Assembly: GCF_011516765.1 (NCBI RefSeq)
Contig: NZ_JAAABN010000004.1
Coordinates: 62,001-126,000, forward strand
From: Acetobacter sicerae
GTDB taxonomy: Bacteria; Pseudomonadota; Alphaproteobacteria; Acetobacterales; Acetobacteraceae
Length of the DNA: 64,000 nucleotides
Reading direction: 5' to 3'
Shown here: positions 9,441 to 20,236 of the stretch, one piece after another
Layout of the letters: every line of letters starts with the position of its first letter
Numbering within the stretch: the stretch's first letter is position 1
Program-made: the position numbers and the translations under genes
The notes under the pieces: generated by a model
Told to the model about the DNA's origin: nothing
Databases searched by the model: none
What the model saw: the letters and a program-made list of their open reading frames with translations, nothing else

Positions 9441-10535
9441 TCAGACGTTGAAACGGAACAGCAGCACATCGCCGTCCTGCACAATATAGTCACGGCCTTC
9501 GATGCGCATCTTGCCCGCTTCTTTCGCGCCCGCCTCACCATTGTACTTCACATAGTCGTCATAAGCGACCGTTTCACAGGCGATGAAGCCACGCTCGAAG
9601 TCGTTATGAATGACAGCGGCGGCCTGCGGAGCCTTGGTGCCTGCCGTAATGGTCCAGGCACGGGTCTCTTTCGGGCCGACTGTGAAGTAGGTCTTCAGGC
9701 CAAGCAACTGGTATCCCGCAGCAATGACGCGATCGAGGCCGCTATCCGACAGGCCGAGCCCCTCAAGAAACTCCTTCTGGTCTTCCTGCGGAAGCTGGCT
9801 GACTTCCGCCTCGATCGCGGCAGACACGATCACGCAGGCCGCGCCTTCGGCTTTCGCCCGCGCTTCGACCTCTGCGGAAAACCTGTTGCCCGTTGCCGCA
9901 GAGCCTTCCTCGACATTGCAGACATATAGCACAGGCTTGGTCGTCATGAGCTGGAGGCGCTCGGCAATCAGCTCCTTGCCTTCCGGGATGGCCGTGCGGG
10001 CAGGTTTGCCTTCGCGCAGGGCTGCGATCAGGGGCTCCATGACCTCGACCTGCGCCTGTGCGTCACGGTCGTTGGATTTGGCCTTTTTCTGCAAAGGCAC
10101 GATCCGCTTTTCGAGAGAGTCGAGATCGGCAAGCATCAGCTCGGTCTCGATGATCTCGGCATCACGAACCGGGTCAACGCCACCCTCGACATGGGTGATA
10201 TCGTCGTCCTCGAAGCAGCGGAGAACGTGAATGATGGCGTCCACTTCGCGGATGTTGGCGAGGAACTGGTTGCCCAGCCCTTCACCCCGTGAAGCGCCAC
10301 GCACAAGACCGGCGATGTCCACGAACTCAAGACTGGTCGGCAGGATTTTCTGCGACTTGCCGATGCGCGCCAGCTCCGCGAGGCGAGGATCAGGCACGGC
10401 GACGCGGCCAACATTCGGCTCAATGGTGCAGAACGGATAGTTCGCCGCCTGTGCCGAGGCCGTGGCCGTCAGGGCGTTGAACAGGGTAGATTTGCCGACA
10501 TTGGGCAGTCCGACGATGCCGCAGTTGAAGCCCAT
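9441..10535 (-). CDS. ychF: Redox-regulated ATPase YchF (Obg-like)
   Basis: YchF is an Obg-family P-loop protein that prefers ATP over GTP and associates with ribosomes. The P-loop GLPNVGKST is at residues 8-16, followed by [20 protein letters not shown]. The usual NKxD specificity motif is replaced by NVEE near residue 206, typical for YchF and the reason for its changed base specificity. The C-terminal TGS domain ends with [16 protein letters not shown]. Full length at 364 residues. Its ATG overlaps the pth stop codon (TGATG), so pth and ychF are translationally coupled, a very common bacterial pairing. Confidence 0.97.
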   Translation of the reverse strand: MGFNCGIVGLPNVGKSTLFNALTATASAQAANYPFCTIEPNVGRVAVPDPRLAELARIGKSQKILPTSLEFVDIAGLVRGASRGEGLGNQFLANIREVDAIIHVLRCFEDDDITHVEGGVDPVRDAEIIETELMLADLDSLEKRIVPLQKKAKSNDRDAQAQVEVMEPLIAALREGKPARTAIPEGKELIAERLQLMTTKPVLYVCNVEEGSAATGNRFSAEVEARAKAEGAACVIVSAAIEAEVSQLPQEDQKEFLEGLGLSDSGLDRVIAAGYQLLGLKTYFTVGPKETRAWTITAGTKAPQAAAVIHNDFERGFIACETVAYDDYVKYNGEAGAKEAGKMRIEGRDYIVQDGDVLLFRFNV

Positions 10536-11173
10536 CAGTCTTTCACTCCTGTTTCTCCTGCCTTCGGGCCGGGAATTATTGGTTTGGGGCTGTTTGCCGT
10601 GAGGAGCGCAATGCGCGTCATGCAGTCTTCGCGCTGCCCCGCAGCGAGCAATGGGGCGGTATCAGCAACGGCGTCGAGCAGGTCTTCGAGCCAGGGCTGA
10701 TCGGCCTTGGCGAAGTCTCCGAGAACCCATCCGTGGACGCGCTCTTTCGAGCCGGGATGACCGATACCGAGGCGCACGCGCCAGTAATCCTGTGTGCCGA
10801 GCTGTCGGTCGGTCGAACGCAGGCCATTGTGACCGGCGGCTCCCCCACCTTTCTTGATGCGGACCTTGCCGGGCGCAAGATCAAGCTCGTCATGAAAGAC
10901 AGTAATGGCATCAGGGGGGATTTTGTAGAACGTCGCGGCTTCGCGAATGCTGTCGCCCGATGCGTTCATGTAGGTCATCGGCTTGAGGAGCAGCACCTTG
11001 CTGGCGCCGATCCGTCCTTCCGCGACTTCACCGCGAAAGCGCTTGCGCCATGGTGAAAAACCGTGACGTCTCGCGATGGAGTCGACCGCCATGAACCCGA
11101 TATTGTGGCGGTTGTGGCTCATGGATGTCTCGGGGTTTCCAAGACCCACCCAGAGCTGGATCGCCGGTTGCAT
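10535..11173 (-). CDS. pth: Peptidyl-tRNA hydrolase
   Basis: Pth releases peptides from prematurely dropped peptidyl-tRNAs. Diagnostic elements are VGLGNPE near the start, the catalytic histidine in NRHNIGF (about residue 23), KPMTYMN, and the HDELDL segment with the catalytic-site aspartate. The family core ends near residue 185. The last 25 residues ([17 protein letters not shown]) are a short tail often seen in alphaproteobacteria. It lies 50 bases after rplY and overlaps ychF by one base. Confidence 0.97.
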   Translation of the reverse strand: MQPAIQLWVGLGNPETSMSHNRHNIGFMAVDSIARRHGFSPWRKRFRGEVAEGRIGASKVLLLKPMTYMNASGDSIREAATFYKIPPDAITVFHDELDLAPGKVRIKKGGGAAGHNGLRSTDRQLGTQDYWRVRLGIGHPGSKERVHGWVLGDFAKADQPWLEDLLDAVADTAPLLAAGQREDCMTRIALLTANSPKPIIPGPKAGETGVKD

Positions 11174-11223
11174 GGCGGTCTATCCCGAGGCCGAAGGTTT
11201 ACCCCCCGACCCGCCGGGCCTCC

Positions 11224-11853
11224 TTACTTCTCTTCTGCTGTCGCTTCCGTCTCTGCGGAAGCTGCTTCATCTTCCTCAACGTCCACGGTCGGAGCCGCAA
11301 TCGTTGCAACGACGAAGTTCGGGATCTGCAGAACCGGCGTCACGCCTTCGGTGCCCTTCAGATCATCCCAGCGCACGTTGTCGTTGATGTCCAGTTCGGA
11401 AACATCAACCGTGAAGAACTCGGGGATGTTGGCCGGGTCAGCCGTCACTTCGATCGTGTGACGGACGACATTGAGCACGCCGCCGCGCTTGATGCCCGGA
11501 GACTTGTCTTCACCTTCGACCTGCACAACGATCTCGACATGGACCTTCTGGCCCGGCGCAAGACGCTGGAAGTCAACGTGGATCGGAGCATCGGAAACCG
11601 GGTGGAACTGAATGTCACGCATCAGGGCGCGCTCGCTCAGATCACCAGCCTTGATTTCATAGACGTGCGAACGCCAGCCCGGCTTGTGCAGCTCACGCAT
11701 GATGACACGCGGATCAAGCGCAATGAGGGAGGCTTCGGCTTTTGCACCGTACACGACAGCCGGGACCAGCCCTGCGCGTCGGGTTGCGCGCGCTGCCCCC
11801 TTACCTGCTTTCGCGCGCGTGGATGCTTCGAGAGGAATCAGTTTCGTCGCCAC
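11224..11853 (-). CDS. rplY: 50S ribosomal protein bL25 (general stress protein Ctc type)
   Basis: bL25 binds 5S rRNA. The long Ctc form is seen here: an N-terminal L25 domain ([21 protein letters not shown], then PAVVYG) and a C-terminal beta domain ([17 protein letters not shown]). The tail of about 20 residues is acidic ([19 protein letters not shown]). At 209 residues it is typical of alphaproteobacteria. As the first gene of the minus-strand string it probably carries the promoter, upstream of 11853. The rplY-pth-ychF order is a familiar block. Confidence 0.96.
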   Translation of the reverse strand: MATKLIPLEASTRAKAGKGAARATRRAGLVPAVVYGAKAEASLIALDPRVIMRELHKPGWRSHVYEIKAGDLSERALMRDIQFHPVSDAPIHVDFQRLAPGQKVHVEIVVQVEGEDKSPGIKRGGVLNVVRHTIEVTADPANIPEFFTVDVSELDINDNVRWDDLKGTEGVTPVLQIPNFVVATIAAPTVDVEEDEAASAETEATAEEK

Positions 11854-11951
11854 TGTGTTAACTCCTGAGTATGCGAACGGACGCCGGCCTCCAGGGGTGC
11901 CGACGCGAGGCGCGCTCTTTAGCGGAAATGTAGTAACGACGCAACAGAAAT

Positions 11952-11975
11952 GCCGGAACGGCAGCGCGTTCCGGC
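11952..11975 (-). terminator. Terminator-like hairpin after lipoprotein gene
   Basis: GCCGGAAC and GTTCCGGC form an 8-bp perfect stem with an 8-base loop, 23 bases after the stop of the minus-strand lipoprotein gene. On the minus strand ATTTCTGTT follows, a modest T-rich tail. Confidence 0.55.
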
Positions 11976-11997
11976 GTCTTTTCAGCCTCTCGGCCTG

Positions 11998-12450
11998 TTA
12001 GTAGCCCTGCTGAGGGGTGTAACCGGCAGGATAACCGCCATAGGTGCGGGGGTAGGTCGCTCCCTGTTGGGGAACACCATTGGTTCCGGCCGGATAGCCC
12101 CCCTGCTGATAGCGCTGCTGGGCGGGATACTGTTGCTGAGGATACTGCTGCTGTGGATAAGCGGCCTGAGGCTGCTGATATCCCTGAGTATAACCGCCAC
12201 CCGGACGATTGGGCGTGGTCAGCGCGCCGGTTCCTGCCCCCAGCAGACCACCGGCAAGAGCACCGATGGCCGCTCCACGACCTCCTCCAGCCAGTGCTCC
12301 AATCGCAGCACCGGAGCCTCCGCCAATCAGAGCGCCGTTCCCGGCCCTTTGTCCGGGACTGTACGGGTCACCACAAGCGGATAGAAAAAGAGGCAGAGCC
12401 AGCACCGCAATGCCGCACGCTTTCTGTCTGTTCACCGTCATCGCATCCAT
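11998..12450 (-). CDS. Glycine-zipper lipoprotein with Gln/Tyr/Pro-rich tail
   Basis: The start has a lipoprotein signal ending in the lipobox LSAC (cysteine near residue 26), so it should be lipidated and anchored in an outer or inner membrane leaflet. A glycine-zipper region follows (GALIGGGSGAAIGALAGG, then GAAIGALAGGLLGAG), predicted to pack as a membrane helical hairpin. The C-terminal half is a low-complexity repeat of Tyr-Pro-Gln-Gln units. It resembles the OsmB/SlyB-type glycine-zipper proteins only in the zipper. The start may be ATG 12450 or 12441; neither has a strong ribosome-binding site. It is a paralogue of the next gene. The specific role is unknown. Confidence 0.7.
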   Translation of the reverse strand: MDAMTVNRQKACGIAVLALPLFLSACGDPYSPGQRAGNGALIGGGSGAAIGALAGGGRGAAIGALAGGLLGAGTGALTTPNRPGGGYTQGYQQPQAAYPQQQYPQQQYPAQQRYQQGGYPAGTNGVPQQGATYPRTYGGYPAGYTPQQGY

Positions 12451-12544
12451 TCGTTTTATAAGGCTATGTGCTGCGGACTATCAGGGCCGCTGCACCCCAT
12501 GCCTTTTCCTGAAGCATCTCGCCTGCCCTGAAAACCGGCAGGCA

Positions 12545-14283
<1,739 letters not shown>

Positions 14284-14300
14284 CGAAAAATAACCATGCA

Positions 14301-14394
14301 CTCTCTGCAGCTTTTTGCCATTATATCAGCAGAGAGCTGAAGGATTATGGCTCGAAGAGCGTAGATTGGGGATACAGCCCCCAAAATATGGGGG
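14301..14394 (+). other. Two hairpins between mreB and mreC
   Basis: CTCTCTGC/GCAGAGAG (arms 14301-14308 and 14329-14336) and CCCCC/GGGGG with a 7-base AT loop (14378-14394, followed by TTCCTT) both lie in the gap between mreB and mreC. Together they could attenuate read-through, giving more MreB than MreC. No experiment supports this. Confidence 0.35.
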
Positions 14395-14514
14395 TTCCTT
14401 GGCGAGCGGCTGCGAGGAAAAATCAGGACAGGTTTCCGGACAAGCGCTGTCTGACATGACAGCCGCCTTGGTTCTGCTTTCCTGCCGGTCAGCACTGCTG
14501 GAAAGACCGGCGGC

Positions 14515-15627
14515 ATGATTCCTGTCTCGATCCAGATTCGTCAGGCGCTGGACCGGCTCTGGCTGCCGGCCATGCTCCTGCTGTCCATCGCGATCATGCT
14601 TCTGGGATGGGCCAATCAGCGTGTCACAGTGGCGGCGCGCATGGCGACAGCCGATGTCCTCTCGCCTCTGTGGTCGCTCGTAGCCCTGCCCGGTCATGAA
14701 TTTTCGGAAGCTGTTTCCGAACTGCACAGCATCGGGCACCTCGCGCACGAAAACGCACAGCTCCGCTCCGAGAACGAAACCCTGCGCGGATGGTATGACG
14801 TCGCCGTCTCCCTGACGCAGGAAAACGCCATGCTGAAGGAAAATCTCCACTGGATGCCTGATCCGCTGCCGTCCTTCGTGACGGGCCGTGTGGTCGGCGA
14901 TGTCGGGGGACTATATTCCCATGCCGTTCTCATCAACGCTGGACCCGCCAATGGTGTCCGGGTCGGAGATGTGGCGCTGGCCGCTGACGGATTTGCCGGA
15001 CGAGTGACAGAAACCGGCGAACATTCCGCCCGTATCCTTCTGATCAGTGATGTCGCCAGCCGCATCCCCGTTCTGCTGGAATCCAGTCATGGAACAGCCA
15101 TCATGTCGGGTGATAATTCCTCGACTCCGAGACTGATCTTTTATGCTCAGGACAATCATCCGGTGGAAGGAGAACGTGTCGTCACCTCCGGACAGGCGGA
15201 TCTCCTGCCGACAGGCATCCCGGTCGGCACCGTTCATTATATCCACGCCGGAACGCCGGTTGTGGTTCCCTATGCGCGTCTGAACCATCTGAGCATCCTG
15301 CGGGTCTTCAATTTCGAAACCGGGACAATCGAGTCACCGGATGCGCCGGGTCGTGTACCCGTGACATCCAGTCGCAGCGTCCGCACTGATGGCAAGAAAG
15401 ACAATCCGCTCGACGGCATGACCCTTGGCGGCGTGGTCGAAAGCGCGACCGGACATCCGCCTGCCGGCTACCAGCCGCAACGTCAGGACAATCAGGACAG
15501 CGAAAAACCGGATTCATCCCGCACGAACGAGGATGACAACACGCAAAGCGATCATTCGCCGCTACAGAAATCAGGCTCCGTCAGTCCTCATTCGTCTTTT
15601 CACTTCCCTCCAGCGGGACGCGGATGA
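14515..15627 (+). CDS. mreC: Rod shape-determining protein MreC
   Basis: MreC is a bitopic inner-membrane protein whose periplasmic part activates PBP2/RodA. One transmembrane helix (residues 18-34, AMLLLSIAIMLLGWANQ) is followed by a coiled coil around residues 75-105 (LAHENAQLRSENETLRGW). The two-barrel domain contains NAGPANGVRVGDVAL and the VVTSGQADLLPTGIPVG motif. The last 80 residues are Ser/Asp/Gln-rich and probably disordered. Length 370 is slightly long because of this tail. The stop overlaps the mreD start (ATGA). Confidence 0.95.
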   Translation: MIPVSIQIRQALDRLWLPAMLLLSIAIMLLGWANQRVTVAARMATADVLSPLWSLVALPGHEFSEAVSELHSIGHLAHENAQLRSENETLRGWYDVAVSLTQENAMLKENLHWMPDPLPSFVTGRVVGDVGGLYSHAVLINAGPANGVRVGDVALAADGFAGRVTETGEHSARILLISDVASRIPVLLESSHGTAIMSGDNSSTPRLIFYAQDNHPVEGERVVTSGQADLLPTGIPVGTVHYIHAGTPVVVPYARLNHLSILRVFNFETGTIESPDAPGRVPVTSSRSVRTDGKKDNPLDGMTLGGVVESATGHPPAGYQPQRQDNQDSEKPDSSRTNEDDNTQSDHSPLQKSGSVSPHSSFHFPPAGRG

Positions 15628-16217
15628 GAGAGCCCGGCATGTCTTCCGACCCTCACTCTCATCCCCAGTCCCACTGGCACCCTGACGTCCGCTCCGCGCC
15701 CGCCCTTGCGCAGCGTCTTGACCGGCTGGCCATGCGTCTGCTGCCGGGAGGTCTCACAGCCCTCGCCGCCATTCTGCTTGCAGCCCCGACCGGTATTCCC
15801 GGCGCTATCGCGCTGATTCCGGGACTTGCGATGGCCTCGGTCTTTTTCTGGTCCGTCTGGCGACCGGCTTCAATGTCCGTGCCTGTGGTATTCTGTCTGG
15901 GCCTTCTGCTCGACCTGATCGGCTTCGCACCGCTTGGGGTCAGCGCCTTCGCTTTCCTGCTGCTGCATGGAACCGCCGTGCACATGCGTTTCGGCCTGAT
16001 GCGCCTGAATTTCGTCACGCTCTGGCTGGCCTTCACGCTCCTGGAAAGCTGCGTATGCTGGCTGTTGTGGTTTCTGGTTTCTTCACTATCATTCAGAATA
16101 ATGCCGACAGCCCCGGTCATATTCGAATGTATGCTCACCGCAGGCATCTATCCTCCTTTCGCCGCTCTCGGAAACTGGGCGCATCGAAGGTTTTCCAATC
16201 CGGAGCCGCAACTGTGA
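15624..16217 (+). CDS. mreD: Rod shape-determining protein MreD
   Basis: MreD is a small multi-spanning partner of MreC. The 197-residue protein has a cytoplasmic His/Pro-rich head of about 35 residues and then about five hydrophobic segments (for example LTALAAILLAAPTGIPGAI, PVVFCLGLLLDLIGFAPLG, LWLAFTLLESCVCWLLWFLV). The LGLLLDLIGFAPLGVSA segment is the conserved MreD region. The ATG overlaps the mreC stop, so translation is coupled. Sequence conservation in this family is low; position between mreC and mrdA makes the call firm. Confidence 0.92.
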   Translation: MREPGMSSDPHSHPQSHWHPDVRSAPALAQRLDRLAMRLLPGGLTALAAILLAAPTGIPGAIALIPGLAMASVFFWSVWRPASMSVPVVFCLGLLLDLIGFAPLGVSAFAFLLLHGTAVHMRFGLMRLNFVTLWLAFTLLESCVCWLLWFLVSSLSFRIMPTAPVIFECMLTAGIYPPFAALGNWAHRRFSNPEPQL

Positions 16218-16266
16218 TGGCATCTGAAATCACAACCGGAGCGTCTGTCGGCGGAGCATCCTTCGG

Positions 16267-18183
16267 ATGAAATTCCGTGGACGGAAAAAAAGGGAAAAGC
16301 TGAACAGGCTTCTGCCTGCCCGTGAACAGAAAGATCCCGGCAAAGGTGTCTTCACCCGGCGTGCTCTGCTTCTCATGGCGGTCCAGACAGCCGCGCTCGG
16401 AGAACTGAGCCGTCGTCTTTACGACCTTCAGGTCAATAGCGGTGACCATTTCGCCAGACTGGCCGACAAGAACCGGACCAGCAAACGTCTGCTCGCTCCA
16501 CCGCGCGGACTGATTGCCGACCGTTTCGGCACCATCCTTGCCGCCAACAAAACCAACTGGCGCGCTCTGCTTCTTTCCGAAGAAACAACCGACGTCGAGG
16601 GAAGTGTCGAGCGGTTTTCCCAGCTCGTACCGCTCGATGAACACGACCGTTCCCGTATCGCCCGCGAGATCCGGCACAAACGCAAATTCATTCCCGTCGT
16701 ACTCAGGGAGTTTCTCTCCTGGGACGATATGGCCCGTATCGAACTCAACTCACCCTCGCTGCCGGGTGTTCTGATCGATGTCGGCACCACGCGCTCCTAC
16801 CCGTTCGGAGAGCTTCTGGCCCACACGATCGGCTATGTCGCTCCTCCCAACGAACAGGACGTCGCCAAGTCCGCGCTGTTCGCCCTGCCGGGCATGCGGA
16901 TCGGCCGCGCTGGCATCGAGCAGAGTCAGGACGCCATGCTGCGGGGACAGGCCGGTTCCGTGGAGATGGAGGTCAACTCCGTCGGTCGCGTCATGAAGGA
17001 ACTCGACCGGCAGGATGGCACGCCGGGCGATGAACTGGCGCTGACTCTCGACGTGGGATTGCAGCAGACCATCCAGAACCGGATCGGCGACCTCGCCGCC
17101 TCTTCTGTCGTCATGGACTGCCGTAATGGTGAAGTTCTGGCGATGTGCAGCACGCCTTCCTTCGACCCGTCCCTTTTCGACAGCGGCGTCAGTCGCTCCC
17201 AGTGGATTGAATGGACCAGCGACCAGCGCACGCCCCTGATCGACAAAACCGTCTCGGGCGTCTATCCGCCGGGTTCAACCTTCAAGCCTGCCGTGGCAAT
17301 GGCGGCCCTGAACGCAGGCGTCATTTCTCCTGCCGACCGGTTTTTCTGCCCGGGCCACTTCGATCTGGGCGGGGCACGTTTCCATTGCTGGGCGAAACAT
17401 GGTCACGGTTCGGTCGATCTGCATCTTGCCCTGAAATATTCCTGTGACGTCTACTTCTATGAAGTGGCCATGAAAGTCGGCATGGACAGGCTGGCGGCTT
17501 CTGCTCACGACCTGGGGCTCGGCACGGAACTGGGCATCGAACTGCCGCATCAGCGTCTGGGCCTCATCCCCACGCCCGAATGGCGACGGAAACACAAACA
17601 TCACTGGAATGGCGGCGATACTGTCGTCAGCGGCATCGGTCAGGGATTCGTGCAGGTCACGCCTCTCCAGTTGGCGACCTATACTTCCCGTATCGCCACA
17701 GGCCGCAAGGTCGAACCGCATCTGGTCCGGGCAGTAAACGGGGATATCGGCGCTCAGGTCGATCCGCAGCACTGGCCGGAACTGGGAATGGACGATCGTT
17801 ATCTGCGAGCCGTACGGGAGGGCATGTTTGCCGTGGTGAACGAGAGTCACGGCACAGCCCCCAAGGCGCGCCTGACCATTCCGGGCGTCGAAATGGCCGG
17901 TAAAACGGGTTCGGCGCAGGTGCGGCGTGTCTCCAGAGCCCTTCGTGAGAGCGGTCACTTCAATTCCGCCACGCTTCCGTGGGAGTTTCGTCCGCATGCG
18001 CTGTTCATCTGCTTTGCGCCGTATGACTCTCCGCGCTATGCGGTTTCGGTCGTGATAGAACATGGCAACGCGGGCGCCGATGCGGCAGCGCCGCTGGCCC
18101 GGGACATCATGACCGACACCCTGCTGCGCGATCCGGTCAATCACAAGAGCGCGCCGGGACAGACAGTCGCGGATGCAGAGTAG
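16267..18183 (+). CDS. mrdA: Penicillin-binding protein 2 (elongation transpeptidase)
   Basis: PBP2 cross-links peptidoglycan during elongation together with RodA. A short basic cytoplasmic head and one membrane helix (about residues 32-50) precede the pedestal domain (LLAPPRGLIADRFG). The transpeptidase domain has the active serine S337 in PPGSTFKP (SxxK), SCD as the SxN-type motif in KYSCDVYFYE, and KTGS at 546-549. Length 638 is typical. It lies 49 bases after mreD and 52 bases before rodA, the standard order. Confidence 0.97.
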   Translation: MKFRGRKKREKLNRLLPAREQKDPGKGVFTRRALLLMAVQTAALGELSRRLYDLQVNSGDHFARLADKNRTSKRLLAPPRGLIADRFGTILAANKTNWRALLLSEETTDVEGSVERFSQLVPLDEHDRSRIAREIRHKRKFIPVVLREFLSWDDMARIELNSPSLPGVLIDVGTTRSYPFGELLAHTIGYVAPPNEQDVAKSALFALPGMRIGRAGIEQSQDAMLRGQAGSVEMEVNSVGRVMKELDRQDGTPGDELALTLDVGLQQTIQNRIGDLAASSVVMDCRNGEVLAMCSTPSFDPSLFDSGVSRSQWIEWTSDQRTPLIDKTVSGVYPPGSTFKPAVAMAALNAGVISPADRFFCPGHFDLGGARFHCWAKHGHGSVDLHLALKYSCDVYFYEVAMKVGMDRLAASAHDLGLGTELGIELPHQRLGLIPTPEWRRKHKHHWNGGDTVVSGIGQGFVQVTPLQLATYTSRIATGRKVEPHLVRAVNGDIGAQVDPQHWPELGMDDRYLRAVREGMFAVVNESHGTAPKARLTIPGVEMAGKTGSAQVRRVSRALRESGHFNSATLPWEFRPHALFICFAPYDSPRYAVSVVIEHGNAGADAAAPLARDIMTDTLLRDPVNHKSAPGQTVADAE

Positions 18184-18235
18184 CCTGCACGCTGCCTGAA
18201 CTGGCCCCGATCTGATTTTCAAGGAGAGCATCACC

Positions 18236-19411
18236 GTGGATTCACGGATGCCGATGAGGCGTTTTCGCAAGCGGTTGCTACGCGCCGAACCGAATTTCCG
18301 CACGCTGTCAAAGCTCTGGCAGGTCAGCTGGCTGTACATCCTTCTCATCTGCACGCTGGCGGGCATCGGCTATATTGCGCTCTATTCGGCAGGAGGCGGC
18401 TCAGCCCGCCCCTTCGCCGGGCCACAGGCAGCCCGTTTCGGCTTCGGTCTGATCCTGACGCTGACTGTCGCCATGCTGCCACCCAAGTTTCTTGTCCGGC
18501 TGGCATGGCCTCTCTATCTCGTCTCGCTGGCCCTGCTGGTAGTCGTGCTGCAGATGGGTCATGTCGGTAAGGGTGCGGAACGCTGGGTCATGATCGGCGG
18601 CACACAGGTTCAACCGTCCGAATACGCCAAAGTCGCTCTGGTCCTGATGCTGGCGACATGGTTTTCCCGCATTCCCTACAGCAAGATGGGCAATCCACTC
18701 CGTCTGATCATTCCGGCGCTCATGGTGCTGGTTCCCGTCGGTCTGGTTCTCAAGGAGCCCAACCTTGGCACGGCGGTGATTATCGGCGGCATTGGAGCGT
18801 CCCTGTTCTTCGCTGCCGGGATGCGGCTATGGCAGATTGTCCTGCTTCTGCTGCCCGTGCCCTTCCTTCTGAAAATTGCCTACGCCCATTTGCATGATTA
18901 CCAGAGGGCGCGTATCACCACCTTCCTCCATCCGGAAAGCGATCCTCTGGGAGCCGGCTACAATATCATCCAGTCAAAAATCGCCCTCGGATCGGGTGGC
19001 ATGTGGGGTCAGGGCTATCTGCATGGCACACAGGGACAACTGAACTTTCTTCCTGAAAAACAGACAGATTTCATTTTCACGACCATCGCCGAAGAATGGG
19101 GTTACGCAGGCGGAACGCTGGTCATCGGCCTGCTTCTTCTCCTCATTCTCGGTGGCATGGTGATGGCCATTCGCAGCCGAAACCGTTTTGGACGACTGCT
19201 GGCTCTGGGTATTTCAGTGAATTTCTTCCTGTATTGTCTGGTCAATCTCTCCATGGTGATGGGGGCCATCCCTGTTGGCGGCGTGCCCCTGCCTCTGGTG
19301 TCCTACGGCGGCTCGGCCCTGATCAATGTAATGCTTGGCTTCGGACTGCTCATGTCCGTCTGGGTCCATCGCAACTCCCGATTTGGCGAAGAAGATGAGG
19401 AAGAAGCGTAA
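18236..19411 (+). CDS. rodA: Peptidoglycan glycosyltransferase RodA (SEDS family)
   Basis: RodA polymerises glycan strands from lipid II and forms a complex with PBP2. The SEDS signatures are visible: QPSEYAKVALVLMLA near residue 125, LGSGGMWGQGYLHGTQ, the FLPEKQTDFIFTTIAEEWGY segment near residue 270, and PLVSYGGSALIN near the C-terminus. About ten membrane segments are predicted by eye. The start is GTG 18236 behind an AAGGAGA about 9 bases upstream. It ends the mre-mrd cluster. Length 391 is slightly over E. coli RodA because of a basic N-terminal extension. Confidence 0.96.
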   Translation: MDSRMPMRRFRKRLLRAEPNFRTLSKLWQVSWLYILLICTLAGIGYIALYSAGGGSARPFAGPQAARFGFGLILTLTVAMLPPKFLVRLAWPLYLVSLALLVVVLQMGHVGKGAERWVMIGGTQVQPSEYAKVALVLMLATWFSRIPYSKMGNPLRLIIPALMVLVPVGLVLKEPNLGTAVIIGGIGASLFFAAGMRLWQIVLLLLPVPFLLKIAYAHLHDYQRARITTFLHPESDPLGAGYNIIQSKIALGSGGMWGQGYLHGTQGQLNFLPEKQTDFIFTTIAEEWGYAGGTLVIGLLLLLILGGMVMAIRSRNRFGRLLALGISVNFFLYCLVNLSMVMGAIPVGGVPLPLVSYGGSALINVMLGFGLLMSVWVHRNSRFGEEDEEEA

Positions 19412-19473
19412 ATCCTGATCTTGGTTTTGATGCAGAGTTACACTCTGTGAAAATCTGTTTTTCTTTATGATAA

Positions 19474-19497
19474 AACCGCCCTGCCATTTGGCGGGTT
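19474..19497 (+). terminator. Weak hairpin after rodA
   Basis: AACCGCC and GGCGGGTT pair with one bulged G around a 9-base loop, 62 bases after rodA, followed by CCTTTGTGC. It may end the mre-mrd transcript. The rest of the 280-base gap before the next gene shows nothing definite. Confidence 0.3.
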
Positions 19498-19691
19498 CCT
19501 TTGTGCTTTCCCGCTCTCTCTTGTCTCCTCTCCATCTTTGAGAAATGCAGGAAAAATCAGAGCAAAGAAAAACACGCCTTACGATAAAAACGGCGTCCAT
19601 TGGACCAGCTTCACCTTGAATCGGTGCCATGTTAGCGCCATCGTTTTCGTGTCAGATTGATCTTCAACACAGCTCAGGAAACGAGTTCCTT

Positions 19692-20168
19692 ATGCGGATA
19701 AAACATATCGCATTCATCATGGCGTCCGTTCTGAGCATTGCGCCTGTCTGCGCGATGGCTCAGCCCATGCCCGGTGGCGGCCATCAAGGTGGAGAATACC
19801 GAGGCGGCGGCGGACGTGACAATGGTGGTCCCGGACGGGGTGGCCCGGCACGCGGCGGTCCCGGCGGACAGCGTGATTTCCGTGGCGGCAATTATGGACG
19901 TCGCGGAGCGCCACCACCACCACCCATGAACAACTGGCGTCCCGGCGCACGTTACTGGGGCGGTGACCCATGGATCAACAACTGGCAGTCCTACCGTGGC
20001 CTTTATGCGCCTCCCTACGGATATCGCTGGATCCAGTCGGGCAATCAGTTCCTTCTGACCGCCATCGCCACCGGCATCATCTCCGCCGTGGTTGTGAACG
20101 GTGTAGTCAGCGGTATGGGGCCAGGTGGCGTGGCTCCGGGCGGTATGGTGGGCGGTCCCGGATACTAA
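19692..20168 (+). CDS. RcnB-like periplasmic protein with Gly/Arg-rich linker
   Basis: A signal peptide (MRIKHIAFIMASVLSIAPVCAMA, cleavage after AMA) directs it to the periplasm. Residues 25-75 are a Gly/Arg/Pro low-complexity linker. The C-terminal part carries PYGYRWIQSGNQFLLTAIAT, the signature of the RcnB family (nickel/cobalt homeostasis proteins), and ends in a hydrophobic, Gly-rich segment. I start at ATG 19692 because a proper signal peptide begins there and CAGGAAA lies upstream; an earlier ATG at 19629 would hide the signal peptide. Metal handling is inferred from family only. No nickel/cobalt exporter is nearby. Confidence 0.75.
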   Translation: MRIKHIAFIMASVLSIAPVCAMAQPMPGGGHQGGEYRGGGGRDNGGPGRGGPARGGPGGQRDFRGGNYGRRGAPPPPPMNNWRPGARYWGGDPWINNWQSYRGLYAPPYGYRWIQSGNQFLLTAIATGIISAVVVNGVVSGMGPGGVAPGGMVGGPGY

Positions 20169-20182
20169 GCCTCTGATATAAG

Positions 20183-20216
20183 AACACCCTCTGTCACACA
20201 GGCAGAGGGTGTTTTT
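20183..20216 (+). terminator. Rho-independent terminator
   Basis: AACACCCTCTG and CAGAGGGTGTT form an 11-bp perfect stem with a 9-base loop, ending in a TTTTT run. It lies 15 bases after the RcnB-like gene and before the convergent J-protein gene. Confidence 0.9.
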
Positions 20217-20236
20217 CATTCAGCAGAGACAGCACC

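Noticed and set aside
8682..9929. Plus-strand open frame of 415 codons across proA and ychF
   Set aside because: It runs antisense through two well-supported genes and their intergenic gap, with no recognisable domain; a composition artefact.
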